Shown: positions 18,826-27,487 of the stretch, piece after piece
Layout: each line of letters begins with the position of its first letter
Position numbering within the stretch: the first letter of the stretch is position 1
From: JBMNOZ01 sp050943335
Lineage (GTDB): Bacteria > Bacillota > Desulfitobacteriia > Desulfitobacteriales > Syntrophobotulaceae
Direction of reading: 5' to 3'
DNA length: 47,479 nt
Assembly: GCA_050943335.1 (NCBI GenBank)
Contig: JBMNOZ010000018.1
Span: 1-47,479, forward strand
Translations under genes and position numbers: made by a program
The notes under the pieces: generated by a model
What the model was told of the DNA's origin: nothing
Seen by the model: only the letters and a program-made list of their open reading frames with translations
Database searches by the model: none

Positions 18826-21045
18826 ATGACTAATTTTATTAAAGGCAACTGGTGCTCAGAGATAGATGTTAGAAACTTTATCCAATTAAATTACACTCCT
18901 TATACTGGCGGGGCCGATTTTCTGGAAGGCCCAACCAAAAGGACCTTAAAACTTTGGGATAAGGTTAGCAAACTCATAGCTGAAGAGAGAAAAAAGGGTG
19001 GGATCTTAGATGTCGATACTGATCTTGTTTCTAGTATTAATTCCCACCCTGCTGGCTACATAGATAAAGACCTGGAAAAAATTGTAGGCTTACAAACAGA
19101 AAAGCCCTTGAAACGAGCTTTGATGCCTTTCGGAGGGTTAAGAATGGTACAAAAGGGAGTCCAGGCTGCCGGCAAAGAACTTAACCCGGATCTTACAAAA
19201 ATATTCACTGAATATCGTAAAACACATAATCAAGGAGTTTACGACGTCTATACCCCAGAGATGTTAAAAGCTAAAAAAGCCGGTATTATTACCGGCTTAC
19301 CAGATGCTTATGGACGAGGCAGAATTATCGGCGATTATAGACGTCTGCCTTTATACGGCTTAGACAGACTTATAGAGGAAAAAGAGGATGAGCTTAAACA
19401 TTTGGAATACGATTATATTGATTACGAAACAATCAGGGACCGAGAGGAAATCAGAGACCAGATTAAGGCCCTTAAAGAAGTCCAGCTCATGGCTGAACGT
19501 TATGGTTTTGATGTTTCTAAACCGGCTAAAAATGCCTTAGAAGCGGTTCAATGGCTCTATTTTGCCTTTTTAAGCGCTGTTAAAGAGCAGAACGGTGCTG
19601 CCATGAGTATTGGCCGGATCTCAACTTTTTTAGACATCTATATCGAAAGAGACTTGGCAAACGGGGTTATTACTGAAAGCGAAGCCCAGGAATTAATAGA
19701 TCAGTTGGTAATCAAACTGCGTATTATCCGCTTTTTGAGGACCCCTGAGTATGAAAAATTATTTAGCGGCGATCCCACTTGGGTAACTGAAAGTATCGGC
19801 GGAATGGGACTTGACGGGCGAACCTTAGTGACAAAAACCTCCTTCCGAATTCTCAATTCGTTGTTCAATCTAGGGCCGGCTCCGGAACCCAATCTCACTG
19901 TACTTTGGTCAACACGTTTGCCGCAAGGGTTCAAAGAGTTTTGTGCCCAGGTGTCAATCGCTACCAGTTCCATCCAATACGAAAATGATGATCTCATGCG
20001 CACGCATTGGGGTGATGATTATGCGATCGCTTGCTGTGTATCTGCTATGAGGTTGGGTAAGCAAATGCAATTTTTTGGAGCCCGATGCAACCTAGCTAAA
20101 GCTTTACTTTACGCAATTAATGGAGGACGCGATGAATTAAGCGGTGTCCAAGTCGCACCTATGTTCTCAGCCATTGACAGCGAATACCTTGATTATAATG
20201 AGGTAATGGAACGCTTTGATATGCTGCTGAATTGGCTGGCTAGACTGTATATCAATACGCTCAATCTTATTCATTACATGCATGATAAATATGCCTATGA
20301 AAAATTACAGATGGCTTTTCACGATCGAGAAGTGTTTAGAACCATGGCCTGCGGCATTGCCGGTCTTTCGGTTGTTGCCGACTCCCTAAGCGCCATTAAA
20401 TACGCCAAAGTGAAACCCATAAGAGATGAGAACAATATTGTAGTTGATTTTCAAGTTGAAGGCGATTACCCGAAGTTCGGCAATAACGATGAACGGGTCG
20501 ACTCTATTGCTACCGGTGTGGTAAAAATGTTCATGAATAAACTGCGAAAACAAAGAACCTATCGCCATAGCATGCCCACTCTTTCTATTTTGACCATTAC
20601 CTCTAATGTGGTTTATGGCCAAAAAACCGGTAATACCCCTGACGGCCGGAAAAAAGGCGAACCCCTAGCCCCGGGTTCCAACCCTATGCACGGGCGAGAT
20701 ATTAAAGGCGCCTTAGCGGTATTGAGCTCTGTTGCTAAACTCCCCTACGAATATGCTCAAGACGGGATATCTTATACCTTTTCCATTGTCCCTAGCGCTT
20801 TGGGTCGGGAAAGGCTGACCCGGGTTAATAACCTAATCGCCCTCCTTGACGGTTATTTCAAAGCGGGCGGCCATCATATCAATGTCAATGTCTTAGAAAA
20901 GGAAACCCTTCTGGATGCCATGGAACACCCGGAAAAATATCCTCAACTAACCATTAGGGTTTCAGGCTATGCAGTTAATTTTATTAAACTTACCCGGGAA
21001 CAACAGCTTGATGTCATTAATCGAACGATCCATGGAAAAATCTAA
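18826..21045 (+). CDS. pflB: Formate C-acetyltransferase (pyruvate formate-lyase), glycyl radical enzyme
   Basis: The 739-residue protein converts pyruvate and CoA to acetyl-CoA and formate without oxygen. The catalytic cysteine pair is C403-C404 in AIACCVSAM, and the radical-bearing glycine is G714 in RVSGYAVNF near the C-terminus, both as in Escherichia coli PflB (C418/C419, G734). Adjacent cysteines and the TPDGRKKGEPLAPGSNPMHGRD-type region distinguish it from dehydratase-type glycyl radical enzymes. The start ATG has GAGGTGA about 11 bases upstream and GAGGGG immediately before it. pflA follows at 10 bases, with its ribosome site overlapping the pflB stop. Formate, hydrogenase maturation genes and the anaerobic setting fit fermentative metabolism. 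Confidence 0.96.
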   Translation: MTNFIKGNWCSEIDVRNFIQLNYTPYTGGADFLEGPTKRTLKLWDKVSKLIAEERKKGGILDVDTDLVSSINSHPAGYIDKDLEKIVGLQTEKPLKRALMPFGGLRMVQKGVQAAGKELNPDLTKIFTEYRKTHNQGVYDVYTPEMLKAKKAGIITGLPDAYGRGRIIGDYRRLPLYGLDRLIEEKEDELKHLEYDYIDYETIRDREEIRDQIKALKEVQLMAERYGFDVSKPAKNALEAVQWLYFAFLSAVKEQNGAAMSIGRISTFLDIYIERDLANGVITESEAQELIDQLVIKLRIIRFLRTPEYEKLFSGDPTWVTESIGGMGLDGRTLVTKTSFRILNSLFNLGPAPEPNLTVLWSTRLPQGFKEFCAQVSIATSSIQYENDDLMRTHWGDDYAIACCVSAMRLGKQMQFFGARCNLAKALLYAINGGRDELSGVQVAPMFSAIDSEYLDYNEVMERFDMLLNWLARLYINTLNLIHYMHDKYAYEKLQMAFHDREVFRTMACGIAGLSVVADSLSAIKYAKVKPIRDENNIVVDFQVEGDYPKFGNNDERVDSIATGVVKMFMNKLRKQRTYRHSMPTLSILTITSNVVYGQKTGNTPDGRKKGEPLAPGSNPMHGRDIKGALAVLSSVAKLPYEYAQDGISYTFSIVPSALGRERLTRVNNLIALLDGYFKAGGHHINVNVLEKETLLDAMEHPEKYPQLTIRVSGYAVNFIKLTREQQLDVINRTIHGKI

Positions 21046-21055
21046 GGAGATTAAT

Positions 21056-21835
21056 ATGACCGTCAAAGGAAGAATTCATTCTATGGAAAGTTTTGGCACC
21101 TTGGACGGCCCAGGGATACGTTTTATAGTTTTCATGCAGGGCTGTCCTTTACGCTGTATTTATTGTCATAACCGGGATACTTGGGATCTGAGAAATGGGA
21201 AAGAAATCACCGTCGAAGAAATTATCGAGGAAGTTAAAGGCTATCTGCCATTCTTAAAATCCTCTGGAGGGGGAATTACTATTTCCGGTGGCGAACCAAC
21301 TTTGCAAGCGGAATTTGTAACAGAGGTCTTTAAAAAATGCCGGGAACTAAATATTCATACGGCTCTTGATACCAACGGTCATGCAGAAATTAGTAAAGTC
21401 CGCGAACTTTTAAGTTACACGGACTTAGTACTTCTCGATCTTAAGCAGGCGGATGAAAAAAAACATTTAGAAATAACCGGGGTAAACAGAAAAAAAATAA
21501 AAGAATTCGCCCTTTACACCGCCCAAAAAAAAATACCGTTATGGATAAGGTATATACTAATCCCGGGATACACGGACGAAGAACAAGACTTAAAAAAGGC
21601 AGCCCACTTCATCTGCAGCTTAACCAATGTTCAAAAGATTGAAGTTCTACCCTACCATAATCTCGGTGAATATAAGTGGGAATCCCTCAAACAAGAATAT
21701 AAGCTTAAAGGGGTTTTAAGCCCTACAGCTCAAGACGTTCAAAGAGCAATCAATATTCTTCGCGACTGTTCTGAAGCCACTTATGAACGGAAAGAAGGCT
21801 TTTCTAACTCCCTTTATCCCAAAAATATGAAATAA
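21056..21835 (+). CDS. pflA: Pyruvate formate-lyase activating enzyme, radical SAM
   Basis: The 259-residue protein abstracts a hydrogen from the PflB glycine using S-adenosylmethionine and a [4Fe-4S] cluster. The cluster motif CPLRCIYC is at residues 30-37 (CxxxCxxC), preceded by FGTLDGPGIRFIVFMQG, the family signature; GGITISGGEPTLQ is the SAM-binding GGE motif. I set the start at ATG 21056 because AAGGAG stands 6 bases upstream; the open frame extends further back into pflB but those residues match nothing. It is co-transcribed with pflB. Confidence 0.95.
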   Translation: MTVKGRIHSMESFGTLDGPGIRFIVFMQGCPLRCIYCHNRDTWDLRNGKEITVEEIIEEVKGYLPFLKSSGGGITISGGEPTLQAEFVTEVFKKCRELNIHTALDTNGHAEISKVRELLSYTDLVLLDLKQADEKKHLEITGVNRKKIKEFALYTAQKKIPLWIRYILIPGYTDEEQDLKKAAHFICSLTNVQKIEVLPYHNLGEYKWESLKQEYKLKGVLSPTAQDVQRAINILRDCSEATYERKEGFSNSLYPKNMK

Positions 21836-21869
21836 GGAATTTAGTCCCTTATCCTTTTACCAATCCTTT

Positions 21870-21909
21870 CCTCGCTTTCATATACTATAGGCAAAATATG
21901 GAAGCGAGG
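21870..21909 (+). terminator. 14-bp hairpin after pflA that overlaps the next ribosome binding site
   Basis: A 14-bp stem pairs 21870-21883 with 21896-21909 (one G-U pair) around a 12-base loop, followed shortly by TTTTT at 21914-21918. It may end pflBA transcripts. Its 3' arm also contains the GAGG of the Shine-Dalgarno of the DUF4474 gene, so in a transcript crossing it the site would be masked. Confidence 0.55.
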
Positions 21910-21921
21910 AGCTGTTTTTAA

Positions 21922-23019
21922 GTGTTATTTAGGAGATTTAAAATTAATGATCAAAACCAACTATTCCCTCCTCTGCAGGTTATACAGGCTGAGACAGACA
22001 ATGCCAGAACCGCTTTAGAGGGTGCGAATAATCATATTGACTTTCCCAATCATGAGTTCTTTAAAAATTTAAGATCTGCAGAAGGAACAGGCTATAAAAA
22101 GTTTGATGAGATAATTGAAATAGCCGGGTACGCTTATGACCCGAGCCAGGATATTTTTATTTCAAGACTATACCCTTGGCAAAGAAACATTGGCTATTAT
22201 AAACTTTTTGATACTTTAGCACCTTTAACAGGTATGATCTTTGATTCGGAACCAATTTATTTTGATTACCAAGGTGAAAGGTGGATGATAGGCCTGTGGA
22301 AAGGTCAGTATGATCTGGTTACCGGCGCTGAGATCGGAGTTTACAAAAGTTTATTAAATTTCGGCGCGGCTAGCGACCTTTATTATCGTGCAGTCTCTGA
22401 TGATGAACTTCTTTCCCTGGCTTTTACTTTGAAAAAGAACGGTCAAACCCTATTTACTAGGAAAGGCAAACATTGGTGGCTCACCGGCTTTAAACTTGGT
22501 GAGTTTTCGGAACCCTCTGAATTAACAATGGATATTGAAATTACATTCCCGGAAGCGGGAATGCGGGATGCTTTCGTGGAAGCCTTGCGCAAAACAGGTT
22601 ATCAAGATGAGGAAATAACTGTGGTTGGAAACATTGTGAGCTTCACCTTTGATGAACCGTATACCCCTCAGCCTTCCACCAGAAATAAAATCTCAGATCA
22701 CATTAATCAGAAAAAGAACAAATTCTTATGTGATGAATTTAATCGCCTTACTGGAACCCACACCACAGTTCCCGAAAAGATTAAAGCCTTAGAAGAGATA
22801 CGGATAACAGATATACCCAATCTGCAGATTTTCGATAAATCAAGGATAATTTCTAAGTTCCCTCAATTTGAAAACCTACCTTCTTCTTCGGTCACTAATA
22901 AGTTCTATTATTACACTGCTTGGGGAGTGGCCCTTCTGCTAACCGCTATAATATTATATCTTTTACTTCGCTTATTCGGTAGCGATGATGAACTGCAGCT
23001 TGGATCAAACCTTGAGTAA
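21922..23019 (+). CDS. DUF4474 domain protein with C-terminal membrane anchor
   Basis: The 365-residue protein contains the DUF4474 core at about residues 50-240: YPWQRNIGYYKLFDTLAP, then EPIYFDYQGERWMIGLWKGQ and GAEIGVYKS. An alpha-helical region follows, then a hydrophobic segment at about 331-350 and a short acidic tail, suggesting a tail-anchored protein. There is no signal peptide. The DUF4474 role is unknown. The start is GTG 21922, with GAGGAG about 10 bases upstream, inside the hairpin's 3' arm. It is tail to tail with the DUF6765 gene, with one base between stops. Confidence 0.8.
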   Translation: MLFRRFKINDQNQLFPPLQVIQAETDNARTALEGANNHIDFPNHEFFKNLRSAEGTGYKKFDEIIEIAGYAYDPSQDIFISRLYPWQRNIGYYKLFDTLAPLTGMIFDSEPIYFDYQGERWMIGLWKGQYDLVTGAEIGVYKSLLNFGAASDLYYRAVSDDELLSLAFTLKKNGQTLFTRKGKHWWLTGFKLGEFSEPSELTMDIEITFPEAGMRDAFVEALRKTGYQDEEITVVGNIVSFTFDEPYTPQPSTRNKISDHINQKKNKFLCDEFNRLTGTHTTVPEKIKALEEIRITDIPNLQIFDKSRIISKFPQFENLPSSSVTNKFYYYTAWGVALLLTAIILYLLLRLFGSDDELQLGSNLE

Positions 23020-23020
23020 T

Positions 23021-24139
23021 CTAATTTGGAAAAACCAATCCGTATTTTCGACAATACTCAAAAAACTTCCTTTTATACCATTTCACTGCTAAGTAGAACT
23101 GATACCAATGGGAATCAGAAAAATCAGCAGCCAATTCTACCTCCTTTATTGTCCGGTTATTAAAGGTTTTAGGACTATAATTGCAAAAGGCTTCCTTAAG
23201 CCACTGATCTTCTTTATAAATTATTAAATCCAGATCCCGTTTATTGAATAAGCCGCTCGTCACTAAGACACGGATCCAATTTGCTTCCCGGGCCCAATCT
23301 GATTTTTTGGAAGTAAGAGTTTTCAAAAGCAAATCAAAATTATCATACTCCAAATCGGAATCTCTGTAGTGGTTATGTTTGCTTAAAAAGCGTTGTAAAT
23401 AACTTCTAATTCTCTTAAAAGCCCGGGAATACCTGTCCCTATTATCAATTTTTGTTTCCCGGTAACGGTTATAGAAGCCACTGCTCTGGTCATATTTGTA
23501 AGACCATTCTAAATATGGAAGATCCGGATAATCTAGAGCTTGACTATGCCCGTAACAGGGCACAAAAGTATCAAAAAGTTTTTCATACCTTTGTTTGCCG
23601 AAACCTTCCAAAGTATTGAGGAAACCATCGAAAATTCCTAAAAAATATTCTTTGTTTTGTGAGCGACAGTTCTTAATATCATTAACCTTACTTAACAGAC
23701 CGCTAAAACCCTGGTGAGAAAAGCTATCCGCATAACTATGCAGTGCCACCCCAAACTTGATTAAATTGTCTTCCAACAAGGCTTCCTCTAGGATATCTAC
23801 TATCACCGGGGATTCTTCCGCACAGCGTAATTTCTTGCTAAAATTATCACCTTGACATCCGGGTACAAAATGAAAAGCACAGGTGTTATTTATCATGGCT
23901 TCATAATTGAAGGTTTTGATTTTAAAATAGTAATGACAAGTCGCAATATTAAAAAAAGCGGGACGATTACCGACAATTTCGTATTGAATTTTTTTGTTGG
24001 GATTCTTAATAAACATTAGATTGATTTTGGCATCATCCACAAATTGAGAAGCATAAGCCAGAGTAAGAGCACTTTCCTTATCGAAACCGCATCCGCGACA
24101 GAATCCTAACATGGCATAGTAATGAGCATCCTTTTTCAC
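23021..24139 (-). CDS. DUF6765 family protein
   Basis: The roughly 372-residue protein begins MKKDAHYYAMLGFCRGCGF and has AYASQFVDDA (about 31-40) and ALHSYADSFSHQGFSG (about residues 150-165). Those His/Asp clusters are the family signature and resemble the metal-binding helices of zinc-dependent phospholipase C folds, though no activity is established. I prefer GTG 24139 because GGAGG lies just upstream and the family usually starts with M-K-x-D-x-HYYA; ATG 24163 would add eight residues. It lies about 140 bases downstream of the LutB-like gene on the same strand. The perfect palindrome TTAGGCCTAA at 24236-24245 sits in that gap. Confidence 0.75.
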   Translation of the reverse strand: MKKDAHYYAMLGFCRGCGFDKESALTLAYASQFVDDAKINLMFIKNPNKKIQYEIVGNRPAFFNIATCHYYFKIKTFNYEAMINNTCAFHFVPGCQGDNFSKKLRCAEESPVIVDILEEALLEDNLIKFGVALHSYADSFSHQGFSGLLSKVNDIKNCRSQNKEYFLGIFDGFLNTLEGFGKQRYEKLFDTFVPCYGHSQALDYPDLPYLEWSYKYDQSSGFYNRYRETKIDNRDRYSRAFKRIRSYLQRFLSKHNHYRDSDLEYDNFDLLLKTLTSKKSDWAREANWIRVLVTSGLFNKRDLDLIIYKEDQWLKEAFCNYSPKTFNNRTIKEVELAADFSDSHWYQFYLAVKWYKRKFFEYCRKYGLVFPN

Positions 24140-24279
24140 CACTGGCCCCTCCCGCTTTACCATTACCTTATTCCAGGCTTTATAAATCGGTGAAGCCGGT
24201 GAGAATATTATTATTTCGTGATCTGTTCTATTCAGTTAGGCCTAATTTAAGACCCTGTCATTATTTTACTGTCTAAGGA

Positions 24280-25476
24280 TTATTGATAAACAATCTCCTT
24301 TCGCAACTTCCCTACCATAGTCGGAACTTCAATCCTCATAGGGCATTGTTCCTGGCAGCGACCGCATCTTAAACAGGTGTAAATTAAAGGAGCTGCTTTT
24401 TCTAATCCCCCATCGGTAAAAACAGTCCAAATTGAACCGATCCCACCTAGATAAGTCTTGCCATAATGCCCGGCTGTAATTTGAAATACTGGACATTCAA
24501 ACATACAGCCCCCACAGCGTAAACAGTTTAAAGCCTGGCCAAAGTCTTTATCTTCCATTATTTTGCTCCGGCCATTGTCTACAAAAATAACATGAAGTTC
24601 CTTGGGCCCGTGAGCGCCGTAAGTTATTTCTTTTTCAATATCCCCAGTTTTACTAGGTCCGCTAATAATATTCACATAGCCGGGAACAGTGTAACTAGCG
24701 TAACGCCAAGTGACCTCCGCTGTCTTCATGGCTTCCGAAAAGGTAGGCACTAGCTTTTCTAAGCCGACAATAACAATATGCACCGGAGGGGCAGCACTGC
24801 ATAACCTGGCATTCCCCTCGTTTTCAATAATTATAAGCTGACCGGTCTCGGCAGCTACCACATTGGCGCCCGTAATCCCAAAATCAGCCTGAAAATATTT
24901 TTCCCGTAAAAATTCCCGAACCACTTTAACCAGATCTTGAATCTCCTCAGGAATCTCCCGGCCAAAAAATTTAGAAAATATCTCCGCGACTTGCTCTTTA
25001 GGAATATGAATAGAAGGAGTAAGGATATGCATGGGTCTTTCATCTTTGAGCTGGAGAATAAATTCCCCTAAATCTGTTTCCCACACTTCATTTCCCGTCT
25101 CTTCCAAAGCCTTTCGGATCCCAATCTCTTCCCCTAACATACTTTTGCTTTTGACAATTACCTTTCCGGTGCCGATAATTTCCCTCACAATCTGGATTGC
25201 AGCCTCCCTATCAGAGGCGAAATAAGTTTTTCCTTTATTGTTTTCTATGGCTTCTCTGGCCCTAACGAGTAATTCTTTATTGTTTTCCCTAGCCTTTTCC
25301 TTAATTCCTCTTACCTCTTCAGCCAAGACCGGGGTGTCCGGGTGTTTTTCTAATACTCGGGCCAAATTATTCCGAAAAGATGTTACTGCTCTTTCTAAAG
25401 CCAATTCAATATTCTTATCCCTGCGAGCGGCATTTAATTCTTTAGTGTAGTTCTCCAGTTCTTTATTAAAGCTCAT
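24280..25476 (-). CDS. LutB/LldF-like LUD-domain iron-sulfur protein
   Basis: The 398-residue protein combines an LUD domain (about residues 60-300, with ITGANVVAAETGQLIIIENEGN, the diagnostic stretch) and two [4Fe-4S] ferredoxin motifs: CLRCGGCMFECPV (about 316-328) and CLRCGRCQEQCPM (about 367-379). LutB with LutA and LutC forms the iron-sulfur lactate-oxidising complex of Bacillus subtilis; relatives in anaerobes pass electrons between an organic acid oxidation and other carriers. Here only the LutA-like partner, overlapping by 11 bases upstream, is present and no lutC is visible, so the substrate may not be lactate. Confidence 0.85.
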   Translation of the reverse strand: MSFNKELENYTKELNAARRDKNIELALERAVTSFRNNLARVLEKHPDTPVLAEEVRGIKEKARENNKELLVRAREAIENNKGKTYFASDREAAIQIVREIIGTGKVIVKSKSMLGEEIGIRKALEETGNEVWETDLGEFILQLKDERPMHILTPSIHIPKEQVAEIFSKFFGREIPEEIQDLVKVVREFLREKYFQADFGITGANVVAAETGQLIIIENEGNARLCSAAPPVHIVIVGLEKLVPTFSEAMKTAEVTWRYASYTVPGYVNIISGPSKTGDIEKEITYGAHGPKELHVIFVDNGRSKIMEDKDFGQALNCLRCGGCMFECPVFQITAGHYGKTYLGGIGSIWTVFTDGGLEKAAPLIYTCLRCGRCQEQCPMRIEVPTMVGKLRKEIVYQ

Positions 25477-26473
25477 TATTTGTTACCAACCTCTCGTATA
25501 AAAACTCTATAAAATCCAAGAGTTGAATTCCGCTGTCTTTTTTTAAACTATTTTGGAAAGAGGCTAAACAATAAGGGCAAGAGGTTAAAATTAGTTTTGC
25601 CCCAGTATCCTTTAGCTCCTTAACCCTGTTTTTTGACACCTGCTCTGCAATTTCTGGAAAAAGCATCTTTCCCGGACCACCGCAACAAGTCGTCCAAACC
25701 CCGTTTCTAATAGGCTCCCTGGGCTGGGCCCCAACCTTCTCCAATACATCCCTAAATTCCTTGCTTAGACCAAGTTCCCTGGCAAAACGGCAGGAATCAT
25801 GAAATACTATTGGAATTCCGTCCCCAATTGGAAGGAGCTCTTTTTTATCCCAAACCAGCTCCACAAAAGTTTTTACTTCTATTTTGAAGTCAAGAAGTTT
25901 TGGATATACTTGTTTAAACATCTCCCCGCTATGGGGAGAAAGGCAAACAACAGTTTTAGCTTCTGATTCTTTTATAATCTCCACTAGTTTGAGAGCATAA
26001 TCTTTTAGTTCTTCCCAAAAACCTAATTCATAGAGAAGGGCTCCTGAATAGAGTTCACTTTTCTTATTATAGCAGATATCATAGCCGAGTTTTTTAAGAA
26101 TGAAAGCCGCCTTATAGTTTATGGAAAAATACCTTTTTTTATCTCTCGCCAAAAGGGAAGCATAAATTTTTTCAGCCTTTATTCCGGTCAGATTTACAAG
26201 TTTTCGGGCTCCCATCAACCAGGAAAAAGGGCGTCCCGAAGGGTTCAAATATTTTAAGGTCTTGGTCAAGGAGTCTAAATAGGGTAATAATTGGTATTCT
26301 CCGCCCGGATAAAAAAGAAGCTCCCCTTTTGGCGGCAAATTCAAATCCCCTACCCAGGAAGAATTCTCCCTGGGAGTCAAACCTAAGGGGTTAGCGTATT
26401 TCACAATGTTATTTTTAATTAATTCTAAGACTGGAGGAACTTTTTTAGAAGTGTTACTATTATTCTGAAGCAT
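25466..26473 (-). CDS. LutA/GlpC/HdrB-like CCG-domain protein
   Basis: The 335-residue protein carries one clear cysteine-rich CCG domain in its C-terminal half: HDSCRFAREL (about residue 225), TTCCGGPG (about 260) and SCPYCLASF (about 298). These ligate a non-cubane iron-sulfur cluster in HdrB and LutA relatives. The N-terminal half lacks the first CCG cysteines seen in typical LutA, so it is a divergent or half-degenerate member. The ATG follows AAAGG at 7 bases. It is the first gene of a two- or three-gene unit with the LutB-like and DUF6765 genes. It probably shuttles electrons together with the LutB-like protein. Confidence 0.78.
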   Translation of the reverse strand: MLQNNSNTSKKVPPVLELIKNNIVKYANPLGLTPRENSSWVGDLNLPPKGELLFYPGGEYQLLPYLDSLTKTLKYLNPSGRPFSWLMGARKLVNLTGIKAEKIYASLLARDKKRYFSINYKAAFILKKLGYDICYNKKSELYSGALLYELGFWEELKDYALKLVEIIKESEAKTVVCLSPHSGEMFKQVYPKLLDFKIEVKTFVELVWDKKELLPIGDGIPIVFHDSCRFARELGLSKEFRDVLEKVGAQPREPIRNGVWTTCCGGPGKMLFPEIAEQVSKNRVKELKDTGAKLILTSCPYCLASFQNSLKKDSGIQLLDFIEFLYERLVTNNEL

Positions 26474-26583
26474 TTTTTAACCTTTCTAGTATGTTTTAAT
26501 CCAAAACTCTAGCGTGACTTTTATTACCACCTTGTGATAAGATGGATTAATAAATTCCCAGTACAATGAAAAGAGGAGAGTTT

Positions 26584-27420
26584 ATGGACGACACTATTGT
26601 AACACGAAAACGTCATAGATTCTGGTTGCCTTTAGTTATTATCCTTGTCTTCGCCGCCCTAATAATTACTGCTTTTGCTTTTAAAGGTTTCGTTATTGTC
26701 GAACCGGGAAATCGAGGAGTGGTAGTGCAATTAGGAGCTGTTAAGCCTAAAGTTTTGAACGAAGGCTTCCACATTATTATTCCCTTTATTCAAAAAGTAG
26801 TGCCCGTCGATGTCCGCGTTCAAAAAAGCCAATCCCAAGAAACAACCTCCTCCCGGGATTTACAGGTAGTGAACACTGTTATTGCCGTCAACTATAGATT
26901 AGACCCGGAAAATGTTAATAAGCTCTACCAGGAGGTTGGTTTGTCCTATACAGAAAGAATTGTTGAACCCGCCATCGGGGAATCCCTTAAGGCGGTGACC
27001 GCTCAATATACAGCGGAGGAACTGATTTCGAAACGTTCGGAAGTGAGTTTTAAAGTAAAAGAAACTTTAGCAAAAAAACTCTCTACTTATTATATCAAAC
27101 TCGATGAAATCAACATCACCGAATTCGACTTCAGCCCGGAATTCAATGCCGCTATCGAACAAAAACAGATTGCGGAACAGCAAGCCTTAAAAGCAAGCCT
27201 CGATCTCCAAAGGATTGAAATAGAAGCTCGGCAAAAAATCGAACAAGCCCGGGCAGAAGCAGAAGCTTTAAAACTGCAAAAGGATTATATTACTCCAGAA
27301 TTGGTAAATTTAAGGAAAATAGAAGCCCAATTAGAGGCTATCAAGAAATGGGATGGCAAATTACCAGCCGTCACCGGAAACGGGGTTGTTCCCTTTATAG
27401 ATCTCAAAAGCCTAGAATAG
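26584..27420 (+). CDS. SPFH/prohibitin-family membrane protein
   Basis: The 278-residue protein has one N-terminal membrane segment (about 12-35, WLPLVIILVFAALIITAFAF) followed by an SPFH domain: VEPGNRGVVVQLGAVKPKVLNEGFHIIIPFIQ, then a long charged helix (about 190-240, rich in Glu/Ala/Gln). This is the prohibitin/HflC-like layout; such proteins form ring assemblies at the membrane and often modulate proteases. No protease gene is adjacent. The start is ATG 26584 because GAGGAG sits 5 bases upstream; an ATG at 26566 has no site. It is divergent from the LutA-like gene. Confidence 0.88.
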   Translation: MDDTIVTRKRHRFWLPLVIILVFAALIITAFAFKGFVIVEPGNRGVVVQLGAVKPKVLNEGFHIIIPFIQKVVPVDVRVQKSQSQETTSSRDLQVVNTVIAVNYRLDPENVNKLYQEVGLSYTERIVEPAIGESLKAVTAQYTAEELISKRSEVSFKVKETLAKKLSTYYIKLDEINITEFDFSPEFNAAIEQKQIAEQQALKASLDLQRIEIEARQKIEQARAEAEALKLQKDYITPELVNLRKIEAQLEAIKKWDGKLPAVTGNGVVPFIDLKSLE

Positions 27421-27460
27421 TTCGATTCCTGGCTAGGTATCTTCCCTGTCCTTTAGCGTT

Positions 27461-27482
27461 GGGGTGGCGTAAAAGCCACCCC
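27461..27482. terminator. Hairpin between convergent genes
   Basis: GGGGTGGC (27461-27468) and GCCACCCC (27475-27482) form a perfect 8-bp GC-rich stem with a 6-base loop between the convergent SPFH and glucan synthase genes. No T run follows on either strand, so it may stop or pause transcription from both sides rather imperfectly. Confidence 0.55.
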
Positions 27483-27487
27483 TATAA

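Noticed and set aside
24236..24245. Palindrome TTAGGCCTAA as an operator
   Set aside because: A single 10-base palindrome in a short gap with no second copy is too weak to call as a regulatory site.
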